Part shown: positions 7,408 through 15,365 of the stretch, one piece after another
Numbering within the stretch: position 1 is the stretch's first letter
Layout: the number at the start of each line of letters is the position of its first letter
Origin: Pseudomonas viridiflava
Lineage (GTDB): Bacteria > Pseudomonadota > Gammaproteobacteria > Pseudomonadales > Pseudomonadaceae
Assembly: GCF_900573885.1 (NCBI RefSeq)
Contig: NZ_UPSE01000161.1
Span: forward strand, 248,001 to 312,000
Reading direction: 5' to 3'
Length of the DNA stretch: 64,000 nucleotides
Notes under the pieces: model-generated
Database searches by the model: none
Seen by the model: only the letters and a program-made list of their open reading frames with translations
Told to the model about the DNA's origin: nothing
Made by a program: the position numbers and the translations under genes

Positions 7408-8328
7408 ATGCCGACTTCCATTCTTGCCATGCGTAACGCCTGGGTTAACCAGGCGCAAAACCACCCGTTCACCGCTCTGGGTTTCGCGGCCGCCGGGCTG
7501 GCGGTGCTGGTGTTGCTGGTAATGAGCATCTACAACGCCTTTCAGGGCGACGGCTCGGGCCATTTGCGTATCGCCTTCTACGGCGGCATGGCCGGCTTCG
7601 GCGCCACGGCATTGGGCGCGGTGTTCGCTCTTACCCTCGGCTCGATCAAAGCCCGTACTCAAGACACCATGCTCGGCTTTGCCGCTGGCATGATGCTCGC
7701 CGCCAGTTCGTTTTCGCTGATTCTGCCGGGCCTGGCCGCCGCCAAGGAAATTACCGGCAATGGCCCGATGGCCGCGCTGACCGTTGTAGTCGGCCTGGGG
7801 CTTGGCGTATTGCTGATGCTCGGCCTCGACCGTTTCACCCCGCACGAACACGACAGCACCGGCCCCTGCGGCCCGGAAGCCGAGCGCATCAACCGGGTGT
7901 GGTTGTTTGTGCTCGCCGTGACCCTGCACAACATTCCCGAAGGCATGGCGATTGGCGTGAGCTTTTCCGGTGGCGACATGAGCGTCGGCCTGCCGCTGAC
8001 CACCGCCATTGCCATTCAAGACATCCCCGAAGGCCTCGCCGTGGCCATCGCGCTGCGGGCCACCGGCATGTCGTCGATGAAAGCCGCGCTGCTGGCCGTT
8101 TTCAGTGGCGCCATGGAGCCGCTGGGCGCGTTGATCGGCATTGGCGTATCCAGCGGGTTCGCCCTGGCTTACCCGGTGAGCATGGGCCTGGCGGCTGGTG
8201 CGATGATTTTCGTGGTGTCCCACGAAGTGATTCCGGAAACCCACCGTAACGGCCACCAGACGCCGGCCACGCTCGGCTTGATGGCGGGCTTCGCGGTGAT
8301 GATGTTCCTCGATACGGCCCTGGGCTAA
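7408..8328 (+). CDS. ZIP family divalent metal transporter
   Basis: 306 residues. The two ZIP metal-path motifs are explicit: HNIPEGMAIGVSFSGGD (TM4, about residues 173-189) and AIQDIPEGLAVAIALRATG (TM5, about residues 199-217), with the His/Glu and Asp/Glu pairs that form the binuclear metal site. A variable cytosolic loop holds FTPHEHDS. It predicts uptake of zinc or other divalent cations at the inner membrane. An N-terminal extension of about 20 residues precedes TM1. The start at 7408 has only weak Shine-Dalgarno support. It ends 7 bp from the stop of the convergent GGDEF gene. Confidence 0.92.
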   Translation: MPTSILAMRNAWVNQAQNHPFTALGFAAAGLAVLVLLVMSIYNAFQGDGSGHLRIAFYGGMAGFGATALGAVFALTLGSIKARTQDTMLGFAAGMMLAASSFSLILPGLAAAKEITGNGPMAALTVVVGLGLGVLLMLGLDRFTPHEHDSTGPCGPEAERINRVWLFVLAVTLHNIPEGMAIGVSFSGGDMSVGLPLTTAIAIQDIPEGLAVAIALRATGMSSMKAALLAVFSGAMEPLGALIGIGVSSGFALAYPVSMGLAAGAMIFVVSHEVIPETHRNGHQTPATLGLMAGFAVMMFLDTALG

Positions 8329-8335
8329 GCCGCTT

Positions 8336-9388
8336 TCAGGCGCTGGCGTTGGTGTCTGCCACCAGCCGGTTGCGCCCCAGCTGTTTGCCACGGTACAGGC
8401 GCTGGTCGGCGCAGCGGTACAGCTCGCTGGCGCTGCGGCCATCCAACGGCCACTGGGCCAGGCCAAACGTGGCGGCCAGGGCAATGGTTTCTTCGCCGTA
8501 GCGCAGTGGGTTGTCGGCGATGTGCTGGCGCAGGGTTTCCACCAAGGGCGTGGCTGCCGCCAGATCAGTGTTACCCAAGATCAGCCCGAATTCCTCGCCG
8601 CCCAGCCGCCCCAGGCTGTCGGTGGCGCGCAGCCGCAGCAGCAGGCCCGCACAGATATGCTTGAGCGCCTGGTCGCCGGCATCGTGGCCCCAGGTGTCGT
8701 TGACCTGCTTGAAGTGGTCGACATCCATAATCACCAACACCATCGGCAAGCTGCTGCGTTCGGCTTCCAGCACGCTGCGCTCCAGCGCCTGCTGAAAACT
8801 GCCACGGCTGGCCACGCCGGTCAGCGCATCGGTTTGCGCCTGACGCTCCAGCTGGTCGTAAGCAGCCGCGCGGCGGGTTTCGTAAAGGTGCACGAAGATC
8901 AGGATCATCACCCCGCACAGCACCGCATTGACCACATCGATCAACGCGGCCGAATCGCTCGGCAGCGGGTATTTGTCGAAATACAGGGCGATGGCGGTGA
9001 GGCCAAACGGCATGGTCAGCAAAAAGCCGCGCACCCGCCCCAGCAGCAGATATGAAAGCAGGGGAATGACGTAAATCCACACGTAGGCGGTGCTGGAGGC
9101 CTGCGGCATCACGATGATGTACAGAAGAAACGTAAACGTCGGGATCAGGTACAGGTAAATCCACGGAATCAGATTGCGCACCGTGGTGATTTTCCAGCCG
9201 CCCCACACCAGTACGGCACTGGTGCACCACTCGAACACGGCGACCAGCGTATTGCCGGCCAGCCATTGCAGAATGCCAAACGAGCTTAGCGTTACGCCGG
9301 TGCTCACCAGAATCAGGCGCATGAGCGAGCGCTTGCCGGTTTCTTCCAGGCCATTCTTTCCGGCGGAAACGCTGAATTTTATCGGCAT
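8336..9388 (-). CDS. Membrane-bound diguanylate cyclase (GGDEF, intact active and inhibitory sites)
   Basis: 350 residues from the ATG at 9388. About residues 20-175 form five or six membrane segments of a MASE-like sensor with no clear name. A short linker (YDQLERQAQTDALTGVASRG) leads into the GGDEF domain: MDVDHFKQVNDTWGHDAGD for metal and GTP binding, then GGEEF. RATD lies five residues before GGEEF, the spacing of the RxxD product-inhibition site, so c-di-GMP synthesis with feedback control is expected. The frame is open to a TTG at 9424, which would add 12 residues with no better ribosome site. Confidence 0.92.
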   Translation of the reverse strand: MPIKFSVSAGKNGLEETGKRSLMRLILVSTGVTLSSFGILQWLAGNTLVAVFEWCTSAVLVWGGWKITTVRNLIPWIYLYLIPTFTFLLYIIVMPQASSTAYVWIYVIPLLSYLLLGRVRGFLLTMPFGLTAIALYFDKYPLPSDSAALIDVVNAVLCGVMILIFVHLYETRRAAAYDQLERQAQTDALTGVASRGSFQQALERSVLEAERSSLPMVLVIMDVDHFKQVNDTWGHDAGDQALKHICAGLLLRLRATDSLGRLGGEEFGLILGNTDLAAATPLVETLRQHIADNPLRYGEETIALAATFGLAQWPLDGRSASELYRCADQRLYRGKQLGRNRLVADTNASA

Positions 9389-9444
9389 GGGTGCACGGCG
9401 CCGGGGAGTGATGGCGCATTGCAATACTTTGCCGAAGGATTAGC

Positions 9445-9470
9445 AAGGGGCGCTTGTGCGGCGCCCCCTT
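9445..9470 (-). terminator. Hairpin downstream of the mutarotase gene
   Basis: On the minus strand, AAGGGGGCGC and GCGCCCCTT can pair, with one bulged G, around a short loop, three bases past the mutarotase stop. No strong T-run follows. It also sits upstream of the GGDEF gene start, separating the two minus-strand genes. Confidence 0.5.
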
Positions 9471-9473
9471 TGT

Positions 9474-10376
9474 TCAGGCGGGTTCGGCCCAGAGCGTCAC
9501 GGCCATGGTGTGCGCGGCACCCGGGGCGAGCGTGAGGTGGTCGTCCAGCACGTTGGCGGTTTCGATGCACAGCATGCCGGGCCAGGCGTCGTCGGCGAAC
9601 TGGCTCAGGCGCTGGGCTTTATCGATCCACGGGTTCCACACCACGGCTGACCGCGAGCCGCTGCTGGCCAGGTGAATGCGCCGGTTCCAAAGTGGATCGA
9701 AGATGCTCAGCTGCGCGGGCACATCGAGATAGATGCGGTCGGTTTCGCCGGCAAAGGTGATGTCGCCGTTCTGGGTGCGCTGTTCCCAGTTCTCCAGGGT
9801 TTCGATATAGCGGGTCTGGTCGAACCCTTCGAGCCGCGTCTGGTGGATATCGCCCACCGCGAAATACGTGTGCAGCGCCTGGCTCATCGCCAACGGCCGG
9901 TCACTGCCGTTGAGGGTGGTCAGGCTCAGGCTCAGGCGTTCGTCCAACTGAACGTCCAGGCTGAGTTCGATGCCAGCGGGCAGCGCGGGCAGGCTGTTGG
10001 CTGGCAAGGTGAAACGCAGGGTCACGCGCTGCTCATCATTGTCGATGCCTTGCAACTGCCAGTCCAGACCGCGTACAGGCCCGTGGGCCGGTGCTGCGGC
10101 GCCGGCGTGTTGCAGCTGGATAGCTTCGGGGTTGCGCGACAAGTCGCCAAACCATGGCCAGCACACCGGCACACCGCCACGTACCGATTGGCCTTTTTTA
10201 AAGGCCGCCTGCTCGCTCAGCCAAATGACCGGTTGGTGATCGTGGGGCTGATAACTCAGCACCTGCGCGCCCTGTTGGGCGATCAGCAAATTGGCGTGGG
10301 CGGTGCGGATGCGCCAGCACACCAGCTCATCCAGTTCGATGCGTTCAACGTGGGGGGCGGTGGTGGGCAGAGACAT
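9474..10376 (-). CDS. D-hexose-6-phosphate mutarotase (YeaD-like aldose epimerase)
   Basis: 300 residues, the family's length. It interconverts alpha and beta anomers of glucose-6-phosphate or related sugars. Landmarks are KKGQSVRGGVPVCWPWFGD (about residues 61-79, phosphosugar-binding Arg), HGPVRGLDW, SQALHTYFAVGD with the catalytic His (about residue 168), and the C-terminal IETANVLDD with the catalytic Glu (about residue 275). An AGGAG ribosome site lies 6 nt before the ATG. Upstream there is a 150-bp gap filled by a dispersed repeat, then another minus-strand gene (thioesterase). Confidence 0.92.
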   Translation of the reverse strand: MSLPTTAPHVERIELDELVCWRIRTAHANLLIAQQGAQVLSYQPHDHQPVIWLSEQAAFKKGQSVRGGVPVCWPWFGDLSRNPEAIQLQHAGAAAPAHGPVRGLDWQLQGIDNDEQRVTLRFTLPANSLPALPAGIELSLDVQLDERLSLSLTTLNGSDRPLAMSQALHTYFAVGDIHQTRLEGFDQTRYIETLENWEQRTQNGDITFAGETDRIYLDVPAQLSIFDPLWNRRIHLASSGSRSAVVWNPWIDKAQRLSQFADDAWPGMLCIETANVLDDHLTLAPGAAHTMAVTLWAEPA

Positions 10377-10400
10377 TCGGGAACTCCTGACGTACGAAGA

Positions 10401-10519
10401 TCAGTCCCCTCTCCCGTTTACGGGAGAGGGTTAGGGAGAGGGCAGCAGGCGACTCGATTGAACATGGCGTGACGGCCGGCCCTCTCCCCCAGCCCCTCTC
10501 CCACAAGTGGGCGAGGGGA
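10401..10519. repeat. Dispersed bipartite palindromic repeat, copy 1
   Basis: This starts TCAGTCCCCTCTCC, then a 6-nt loop region, then CGGGAGAGGG, TTA and GGGAGAGGG. A second, related arm of CCCTCTCCCCCAGCCCCTCT and GGGCGAGGGGAG lies at 10479-10519. The first 42 bases are nearly identical to those at 20287-20328, between pstB and phoU. It looks like a mobile-type intergenic palindrome of the kind common in gammaproteobacterial genomes. In this location it separates the mutarotase start from the stop of the thioesterase gene. Confidence 0.7.
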
Positions 10520-10526
10520 GCAGTGC

Positions 10527-10925
10527 TTAACGCCGTGGCACCGGCCGCGTGCGTCCGCTGCCATCGATGGCCACAAACACAAACACCGCCTCGGTCACCT
10601 TGCGCCATTCGCTGGAGAGCGGGTCATCGCTCCACACTTCCACCAGCATCTGGATCGAGCTGCGGCCGATTTCCAGGGTCTGGCTATAGAAGGAAAGCTG
10701 GGCGCCAACGGCAACCGGGACCAGGAAGGCCATGCGGTCGATGGCGACGGTCGATACGCGCCCGCCGGCCACTTTGCTCGCCATGGCGGTGCCGGCGAGG
10801 TCCATCTGCGAAACCAGCCAGCCGCCATAAATGTCGCCGAAGCCATTGGTTTCGCGAGGGAGGGCGGTAATTTGCAGCGCCAGATCGCCTTGCGGCGTTG
10901 GGTCTTCCTGTTCGAGTTCGATCAT
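10527..10925 (-). CDS. Acyl-CoA thioesterase, YciA-type hotdog protein
   Basis: 132 residues, the size of YciA. The hotdog helix motif NGFGDIYGGWLVSQMDLAG (about residues 27-45) carries the catalytic Asp region; VSTVAIDRMAFLVPV and VEVWSDDP continue the family pattern. The C-terminus is short (GSGRTRPVPRR). It is expected to hydrolyse short- and medium-chain acyl-CoAs in the cytosol. It differs from the 163-residue thioesterase at 3216-3707 in lacking the long basic tail. The only ribosome-site candidates are AAGAGG about 12 nt upstream of the ATG or CTAGG right beside it. Confidence 0.87.
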   Translation of the reverse strand: MIELEQEDPTPQGDLALQITALPRETNGFGDIYGGWLVSQMDLAGTAMASKVAGGRVSTVAIDRMAFLVPVAVGAQLSFYSQTLEIGRSSIQMLVEVWSDDPLSSEWRKVTEAVFVFVAIDGSGRTRPVPRR

Positions 10926-11228
10926 GCCTAGGGTGCCTCTTACCCGTCACTCTTATTGGTTGTGGTCAGTCTCGGGCTTGACTGCTCACTCGGCTAACAG
11001 GCCGCAAGTTGGGTTCGCAGAAGACCCGGCCGCTCTAGCTGGGGCCAGACGCAGACAGGCCGCAGTATATCGGGGGTTTTGTCCTAGCACGACTGCCGGG
11101 TTCCAGAATTGACCGAGATGGTTACATTGCTGTGTCGAAGTGTCGCAATTTGCTATCGTGCCGCCCTGCCGCGCGGGGCTTTGCGCCCGCTGTGGCTGCG
11201 CTTTCAGCCGATCGAGAAGCCTTCCTTT
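10926..11228. other. Intergenic region between divergent thioesterase and MFS genes
   Basis: No convincing gene is seen here. A possible extended -10 element for the MFS gene (TGCTATCGT, about 11151-11159) lies roughly 70 nt before its start, with TTGCTG at 11127 as a too-distant -35. The rest is GC-rich with no strong hairpin. The MFS reading frame extends into this region to 11109, but those 40 residues do not resemble the family. Confidence 0.4.
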
Positions 11229-12509
11229 ATGCCCACCGCCGCCCCTGTTTCAACCCGACCGCTGACTCGCAGCGATTACAAAACCCTGTCGCTCTCCGCT
11301 CTGGGCGGTGCGCTGGAGTTCTACGACTTCATCATTTTCGTGTTCTTCGCGGCCGTGGTCGGCAAGCTGTTCTTCCCGGCGGAAATGCCCGAATGGCTGC
11401 GCCAGATGCAAACCTTCGGCATCTTTGCCGCGGGTTATCTGGCTCGCCCGCTGGGCGGCATCGTGATGGCGCACTTTGGCGACCTGCTGGGCCGCAAAAA
11501 AATGTTCACCTTGAGCATCTTCATGATGGCGGTGCCCACGCTGCTCATGGGCTTGTTGCCCACTTACGCGCAAATCGGCATCTGGGCGCCCATCGCCTTG
11601 CTGGTGCTGCGGGTGATTCAGGGCGCGGCCATCGGCGGCGAAGTGCCCGGTGCCTGGGTGTTCGTGGCTGAGCATGTGCCGCCACGGCACATCGGCTATG
11701 CCTGCGGCACGCTGACCTCGGGGCTGACCGCCGGCATTCTGCTGGGCTCGCTGGTCGCCACGCTGTTCAACAGCGTCTTCACCCCCGAAGAACTGCTGGC
11801 CTACGGCTGGCGCGGGCCCTTCCTGCTCGGCGGCGTATTTGGTCTGTTCTCGGTATACCTGCGCCGCTGGCTGCACGAAACGCCGGTATTCGCCGAGCTG
11901 CAACAGCGCAAAGCGCTGGCTGAAGAAGTGCCGCTCAAGGCCGTGGTGCGCGACCACCGTGGCGCAATTTTGTTGTCGATGTTGCTCACCTGGGTGCTCT
12001 CGGCCGGCATCATCGTGGTCATCCTGATGACGCCCACGCTGCTGCAGACCCTCTACCACTTCGACGCGGCCACGGCGCTGCAAGCCAACAGTCTGGCCAT
12101 CGTGTTCTTGAGTTTGGGCTGTGTGGCAGCCGGCGCGTTGGCAGATCGTTTTGGCGCCGGCCGGGTATTTATCGTCGGCAGCTTGCTGCTGCTGGCCAGC
12201 TCATGGACCTTCTACACGCAGATCAGCGCCCATCCCGACTGGCTGTTTGCGCTGTACGCGCTGACGGGGTTGTTCGTCGGCACCATTGGTGCGGTGCCGT
12301 TTGTAATGGTCAACGCCTTCCCGCCGGTGGTGCGCTTTTCCGGGTTGTCGTTTTCCTACAACCTGGCCTACGCCATTTTCGGCGGCCTGACACCCATGCT
12401 GGTGACCCTGCTGCTCAAGACCGACCCGCTCGGGCCGGCCTATTACGTGGCCGCGCTATGCGGCCTGGGCTTTTGCGTGGGCCTCTATCTGCTTATTTCG
12501 AAGCGCTGA
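11229..12509 (+). CDS. MFS transporter, metabolite:H+ symporter (MHS) type
   Basis: 426 residues from the ATG at 11229 ([12 protein letters not shown]); an ORF start at 11109 would add 40 unsupported residues. Twelve hydrophobic segments are readable. Motifs typical of the ProP/ShiA/KgtP group are [15 protein letters not shown] in TM1, the TM2-TM3 loop [36 protein letters not shown], and [10 protein letters not shown] after TM6. It imports an organic acid, betaine or similar solute with protons; the substrate is not inferable. It converges on the sorbosone-dehydrogenase-like gene, and their 3' ends overlap by 17 bp. Confidence 0.88.
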   Translation: MPTAAPVSTRPLTRSDYKTLSLSALGGALEFYDFIIFVFFAAVVGKLFFPAEMPEWLRQMQTFGIFAAGYLARPLGGIVMAHFGDLLGRKKMFTLSIFMMAVPTLLMGLLPTYAQIGIWAPIALLVLRVIQGAAIGGEVPGAWVFVAEHVPPRHIGYACGTLTSGLTAGILLGSLVATLFNSVFTPEELLAYGWRGPFLLGGVFGLFSVYLRRWLHETPVFAELQQRKALAEEVPLKAVVRDHRGAILLSMLLTWVLSAGIIVVILMTPTLLQTLYHFDAATALQANSLAIVFLSLGCVAAGALADRFGAGRVFIVGSLLLLASSWTFYTQISAHPDWLFALYALTGLFVGTIGAVPFVMVNAFPPVVRFSGLSFSYNLAYAIFGGLTPMLVTLLLKTDPLGPAYYVAALCGLGFCVGLYLLISKR

Positions 12510-13803
12510 CCCGCCACACTTTGTTGCCGACATCGTCGGTTACCAGCAGGGCGCCCTGGCTGTCGACGGCGACATCCACCGGACGGCCCTGCGCTTCGCC
12601 TTCGGGGTTGAGGAAGCCGGTCAGCACGTCTTGCGGCATGCCGTTGGGTTTGCCACCGCTGAACGGCACAAAGATCACCTTGTAGCCCGCACGCGGTTCG
12701 CGGTTCCACGAGCCGTGCTGCGCCACGAACAGCCCTTCCTTGTAAGCCGACAGCGCGCTTTTATCGCCAAACACAATACCCAGCGAGGCGGTGTGCGAGC
12801 CCAGTGCGTAATCCGGCAGCAGGGCCGTGGCCACCAGGTCCGGCTGCTGCGGTTCAACGCGTTCGTCTACGTTCTGGCCGTAATAGCTGTAGGGCCAACC
12901 GTAGAAGCCGCCTTCTTTAACTGAGGTGATGTAGTCGGGCACCAGGTCGTTGCCGATTTCGTCGCGCTCGTTAACCGCCGTCCACAAGGCGCCCGTAGTG
13001 GGCTCCCAGGCCAGGCCGTTGGGGTTGCGCAGGCCGGTGGCAAACAGGCGCTTGTCGCCGCTGGTAGGGTCCAGCTCCCAAATGGCGGCGCGGCCTTCTT
13101 CTATGTCCAGGCCGTTCTCGCCGACGTTGCTGTTGGAACCCACGGTGACGTACAGCTTCTTGCCGTCCTGGCTGGCGATCAGGTTTTTCGTCCAGTGATG
13201 GTTAAGCCCGGCCGGCAGCGCGGTGATCTTGGTCGGCTCGGCGCTGATTTCCGTCTGGCCTGCTACATACGGCACGCGCACCACGGCGTCGGCGTTGGCG
13301 ATATACAGATCATTGCCAATCAGGGCCATGCCGAACGGCGAGTGCAGGCCTTTCAAGAACGTGGTGCGCACTTCGGCGATGCCGTCGTGGTCGGCGTCGC
13401 GCAGCAGGGTAATGCGGTCAGCGCTCGGTACGCCGGCGCCGGCCTTGGCCATGATCTTCTTGGCCACCCATTCCTTGATTTTGAAATCGCCCTCGTCTTC
13501 CGGTTTCGGCGCATTGCTCTCAGCCACCAGCACATCGCCGTTGGGCAGTACATGCAGCCAGCGCGGATGGTCCAGCCCTTCGGCAAACAGATTCACCTTG
13601 GTGCCCGGCGCCGCCTCGGGGGTAGCGCCTACCGGCCAGCCGACCGCTTTGGCGATGTGCACGGTAGGCAGCAGGCCCGACTCCGGTTTCGGCAATGTCG
13701 GGTTTGGCCCGTAGCCCTTGAGCTCATCGGTGCTGGGGGTTTCTGCGCAGCTCACGCAGGCGACGGTCAACAGGGAAAGCGGCAGTAAACGAGCGAAATG
13801 CAT
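12493..13803 (-). CDS. PQQ-type sugar (L-sorbosone) dehydrogenase-like exported beta-propeller protein
   Basis: 436 residues from the ATG at 13803, preceded by GGAG at about 8 nt; a longer frame to 13851 is less likely. The N-terminal signal ([19 protein letters not shown]) has cysteines at the end, so it may be a lipoprotein, although the lipobox is not canonical. The mature protein has six-bladed-propeller motifs of the glucose/sorbosone dehydrogenase family: [65 protein letters not shown] and [15 protein letters not shown]. Family members use PQQ to oxidise sugars in the periplasm, but many paralogs lack a proven substrate. Confidence 0.85.
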   Translation of the reverse strand: MHFARLLPLSLLTVACVSCAETPSTDELKGYGPNPTLPKPESGLLPTVHIAKAVGWPVGATPEAAPGTKVNLFAEGLDHPRWLHVLPNGDVLVAESNAPKPEDEGDFKIKEWVAKKIMAKAGAGVPSADRITLLRDADHDGIAEVRTTFLKGLHSPFGMALIGNDLYIANADAVVRVPYVAGQTEISAEPTKITALPAGLNHHWTKNLIASQDGKKLYVTVGSNSNVGENGLDIEEGRAAIWELDPTSGDKRLFATGLRNPNGLAWEPTTGALWTAVNERDEIGNDLVPDYITSVKEGGFYGWPYSYYGQNVDERVEPQQPDLVATALLPDYALGSHTASLGIVFGDKSALSAYKEGLFVAQHGSWNREPRAGYKVIFVPFSGGKPNGMPQDVLTGFLNPEGEAQGRPVDVAVDSQGALLVTDDVGNKVWRVSASK

Positions 13804-13930
13804 GGGGCGGTCTCCGGGTCGTTGCGGGTTGCTCAATAAGTGACAGCACAACGTTCACACTGTTTTGAAAACCTGCGGTGCGGCTTTATTGGCGGCTTTT
13901 AGTTATACGGCAGCTTCAAGATTCTGGACC

Positions 13931-13951
13931 CCCGCGTTCGCGAGGGTGACG
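13931..13951. repeat. Short dispersed palindromic repeat, copy 1
   Basis: CCCGCGTTCGCGAGGGTGAC plus one G; the reverse complement matches 20 of 21 bases of 19338-19358, between pstA and pstB. The core CGCGAACGCG is nearly self-complementary. It resembles the widespread proteobacterial repeats of the form 'CCCGCxTTCGCGGG...TGAC'. Confidence 0.6.
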
Positions 13952-13993
13952 GGGGCATACGCATCTATTTATAGGTGCTGGAGTTATAGGTGG

Positions 13994-14113
13994 TGGAGCG
14001 TCGCGAGCGAAGGCCAGGCAAGGCGAAGGGCGGACGAGCGAGCGCAGTTGGCTCAAGCCAATGAGCATCGTGACCCGCACTTCAACGCCGCATGGCCGAG
14101 CGCAGCAGCTCCA
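13994..14113. repeat. 120-bp imperfect inverted repeat upstream of pstS
   Basis: The exact centre is TTGGCT, CA, AGCCAA (14048-14061). Outward from there the arms keep matching in blocks: GCGG, GAAG, GGCG and GGCCA, and finally TGGAGC (13994-13999) against GCTCCA (14108-14113). The whole region behaves as one long degenerate palindrome. No ORF fits it. It could be a small non-autonomous (MITE-like) element, a structured RNA, or the remnant of one. It ends 20 bp before the pstS Pho box. Confidence 0.5.
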
Positions 14114-14132
14114 ATGATGGCCTTTCATCTAA

Positions 14133-14161
14133 TTGTCACATTCAAGTCATAGAGTCTTCAC
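14133..14161 (+). promoter_or_regulatory. PhoB binding site (Pho box) upstream of pstS
   Basis: TTGTCAC, ATTC and AAGTCAT form two 7-mers spaced by 4 bases (11-bp period). They match the CTGTCAT consensus at TGTCA and GTCAT. A third, weaker half-site, TCTTCAC, follows at the same 11-bp spacing (14155-14161). GATACT at 14172-14177 is a possible -10. Phosphate-starvation induction of pstS by PhoB is expected from family knowledge; phoB itself is not in the window. Confidence 0.7.
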
Positions 14162-14219
14162 ACGGCCTGCAGATACTTGGGCCCGTACCATCACAACCCT
14201 ATCCTGCTAGGAGCAAGGC

Positions 14220-15191
14220 ATGAAACTTAAGCGTTTGATGGCGGCCCTGACTTTTGTCGCCGCTGGCGTCGCCACCGCAAGCGCGGTTGCCGCTGTTGAC
14301 CCGTCGATCCCGGCCTACACCAAGACCACCGGCGTATCCGGCAACCTGTCCAGCGTTGGTTCCGACACCCTCGCCAACCTCATGACCCTGTGGGCTGAGG
14401 AATACAAACGCCTGTACCCGAACGTGAACATCCAGATTCAGGCTGCCGGTTCTTCGACCGCGCCACCCGCTCTGACCGAAGGCACCGCCAACCTCGGCCC
14501 AATGTCGCGCAAGATGAAAGACGTTGAGCTGCAAGCGTTTGAATCCAAATACGGCTACAAGCCGACTGCCGTTCCGGTAGCCGTCGACGCCCTGGCTGTA
14601 TTCGTGCACAAAGATAACCCGATCAAAGGCCTGAGCATGGCCCAGGTCGACGCCATCTTCTCCGCCACCCGCCTGTGCGGTGGTAGCAAAGACATCAAGA
14701 ACTGGGGCGACCTGGGCTTGACCGGCGACCTGGCCAACAAGCCAGTACAACTGTTCGGCCGTAACTCGGTATCGGGCACTTACGGCTACTTCAAAGAAGA
14801 AGCCCTGTGCAAAGGCGACTTCAAAGCCAACGTGAACGAGCAGCCGGGTTCGGCTTCGGTGGTTCAGTCCATCAGCTCCTCGCTGAACGGCATCGGCTAC
14901 TCAGGCATTGGCTACAAAACTGCCAGCGTTCGCACCGTGCCTTTGGCCAAGAAAGAAGGCGGCGAGTTCGTAGAAGACAACGAGCAAAACGCCCTGAACG
15001 GTTCCTACCCGCTGTCGCGCTTCCTGTTCGTGTACGTGAACAAGGCGCCGAACAAGCCTCTGGCTCCGCTGGAAGCTGAATTCGTGAAGCTGGTTCTGTC
15101 GCAACAAGGTCAGCAAGTAGTCGTGAAAGACGGTTACATCCCGCTGCCGGCGAAAGTTGCCGAAAAGGCTTTGAAAGACCTGGGTCTCTAA
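14220..15191 (+). CDS. pstS: Phosphate ABC transporter, periplasmic phosphate-binding protein
   Basis: 323 residues with a Sec signal peptide ending at SAVAAVDPS. The mature sequence has the PstS phosphate-contact segments: [20 protein letters not shown] (residues about 41-60), [20 protein letters not shown] (about residues 77-96), the Asp-bearing [15 protein letters not shown], and [18 protein letters not shown], where the SGT loop binds phosphate. AGGAG lies 6 nt before the ATG. It is preceded by a Pho box and followed by a 175-bp gap with its own Pho promoter for pstC. PstS and PstC are thus separable transcripts, as fits the higher demand for binding protein. Confidence 0.97.
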   Translation: MKLKRLMAALTFVAAGVATASAVAAVDPSIPAYTKTTGVSGNLSSVGSDTLANLMTLWAEEYKRLYPNVNIQIQAAGSSTAPPALTEGTANLGPMSRKMKDVELQAFESKYGYKPTAVPVAVDALAVFVHKDNPIKGLSMAQVDAIFSATRLCGGSKDIKNWGDLGLTGDLANKPVQLFGRNSVSGTYGYFKEEALCKGDFKANVNEQPGSASVVQSISSSLNGIGYSGIGYKTASVRTVPLAKKEGGEFVEDNEQNALNGSYPLSRFLFVYVNKAPNKPLAPLEAEFVKLVLSQQGQQVVVKDGYIPLPAKVAEKALKDLGL

Positions 15192-15365
15192 GACCAGCAG
15201 GAGCGGTTAACCGCCGCTCCGTTGAACACATAAGCGCCGTTTGGTGATCCCGAGCGGCGTATTTCGCAAGCCCGCTGTCAATTGCACTTGGTGTTATTGG
15301 TCAGTGGGTTTTTTGCGTCACTGCTTTGTCATGTTTCTGTCATACAGAGCCGCTAGGGTGTGCGC
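15192..15365 (+). promoter_or_regulatory. pstS-pstC intergenic region with hairpin and near-perfect Pho box promoter
   Basis: GGAGCGG (15200-15206) and CCGCTCC (15214-15220) form a hairpin just after the pstS stop, without a T-run. TTGTCAT (15326-15332), GTTT and CTGTCAT (15337-15343) form an almost ideal Pho box, followed after 10 bases by TAGGGT (15354-15359) as the -10. This geometry matches class-I PhoB promoters, where the Pho box replaces the -35. A start of transcription near 15366 would coincide with the ATG chosen for pstC. Confidence 0.8.

Noticed and set aside
11109..11228. Forty-residue N-terminal extension of the MFS transporter
   Set aside because: It is Cys/Arg-rich, unlike MHS transporters. 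The ATG at 11229 gives the expected short cytosolic N-terminus before TM1.
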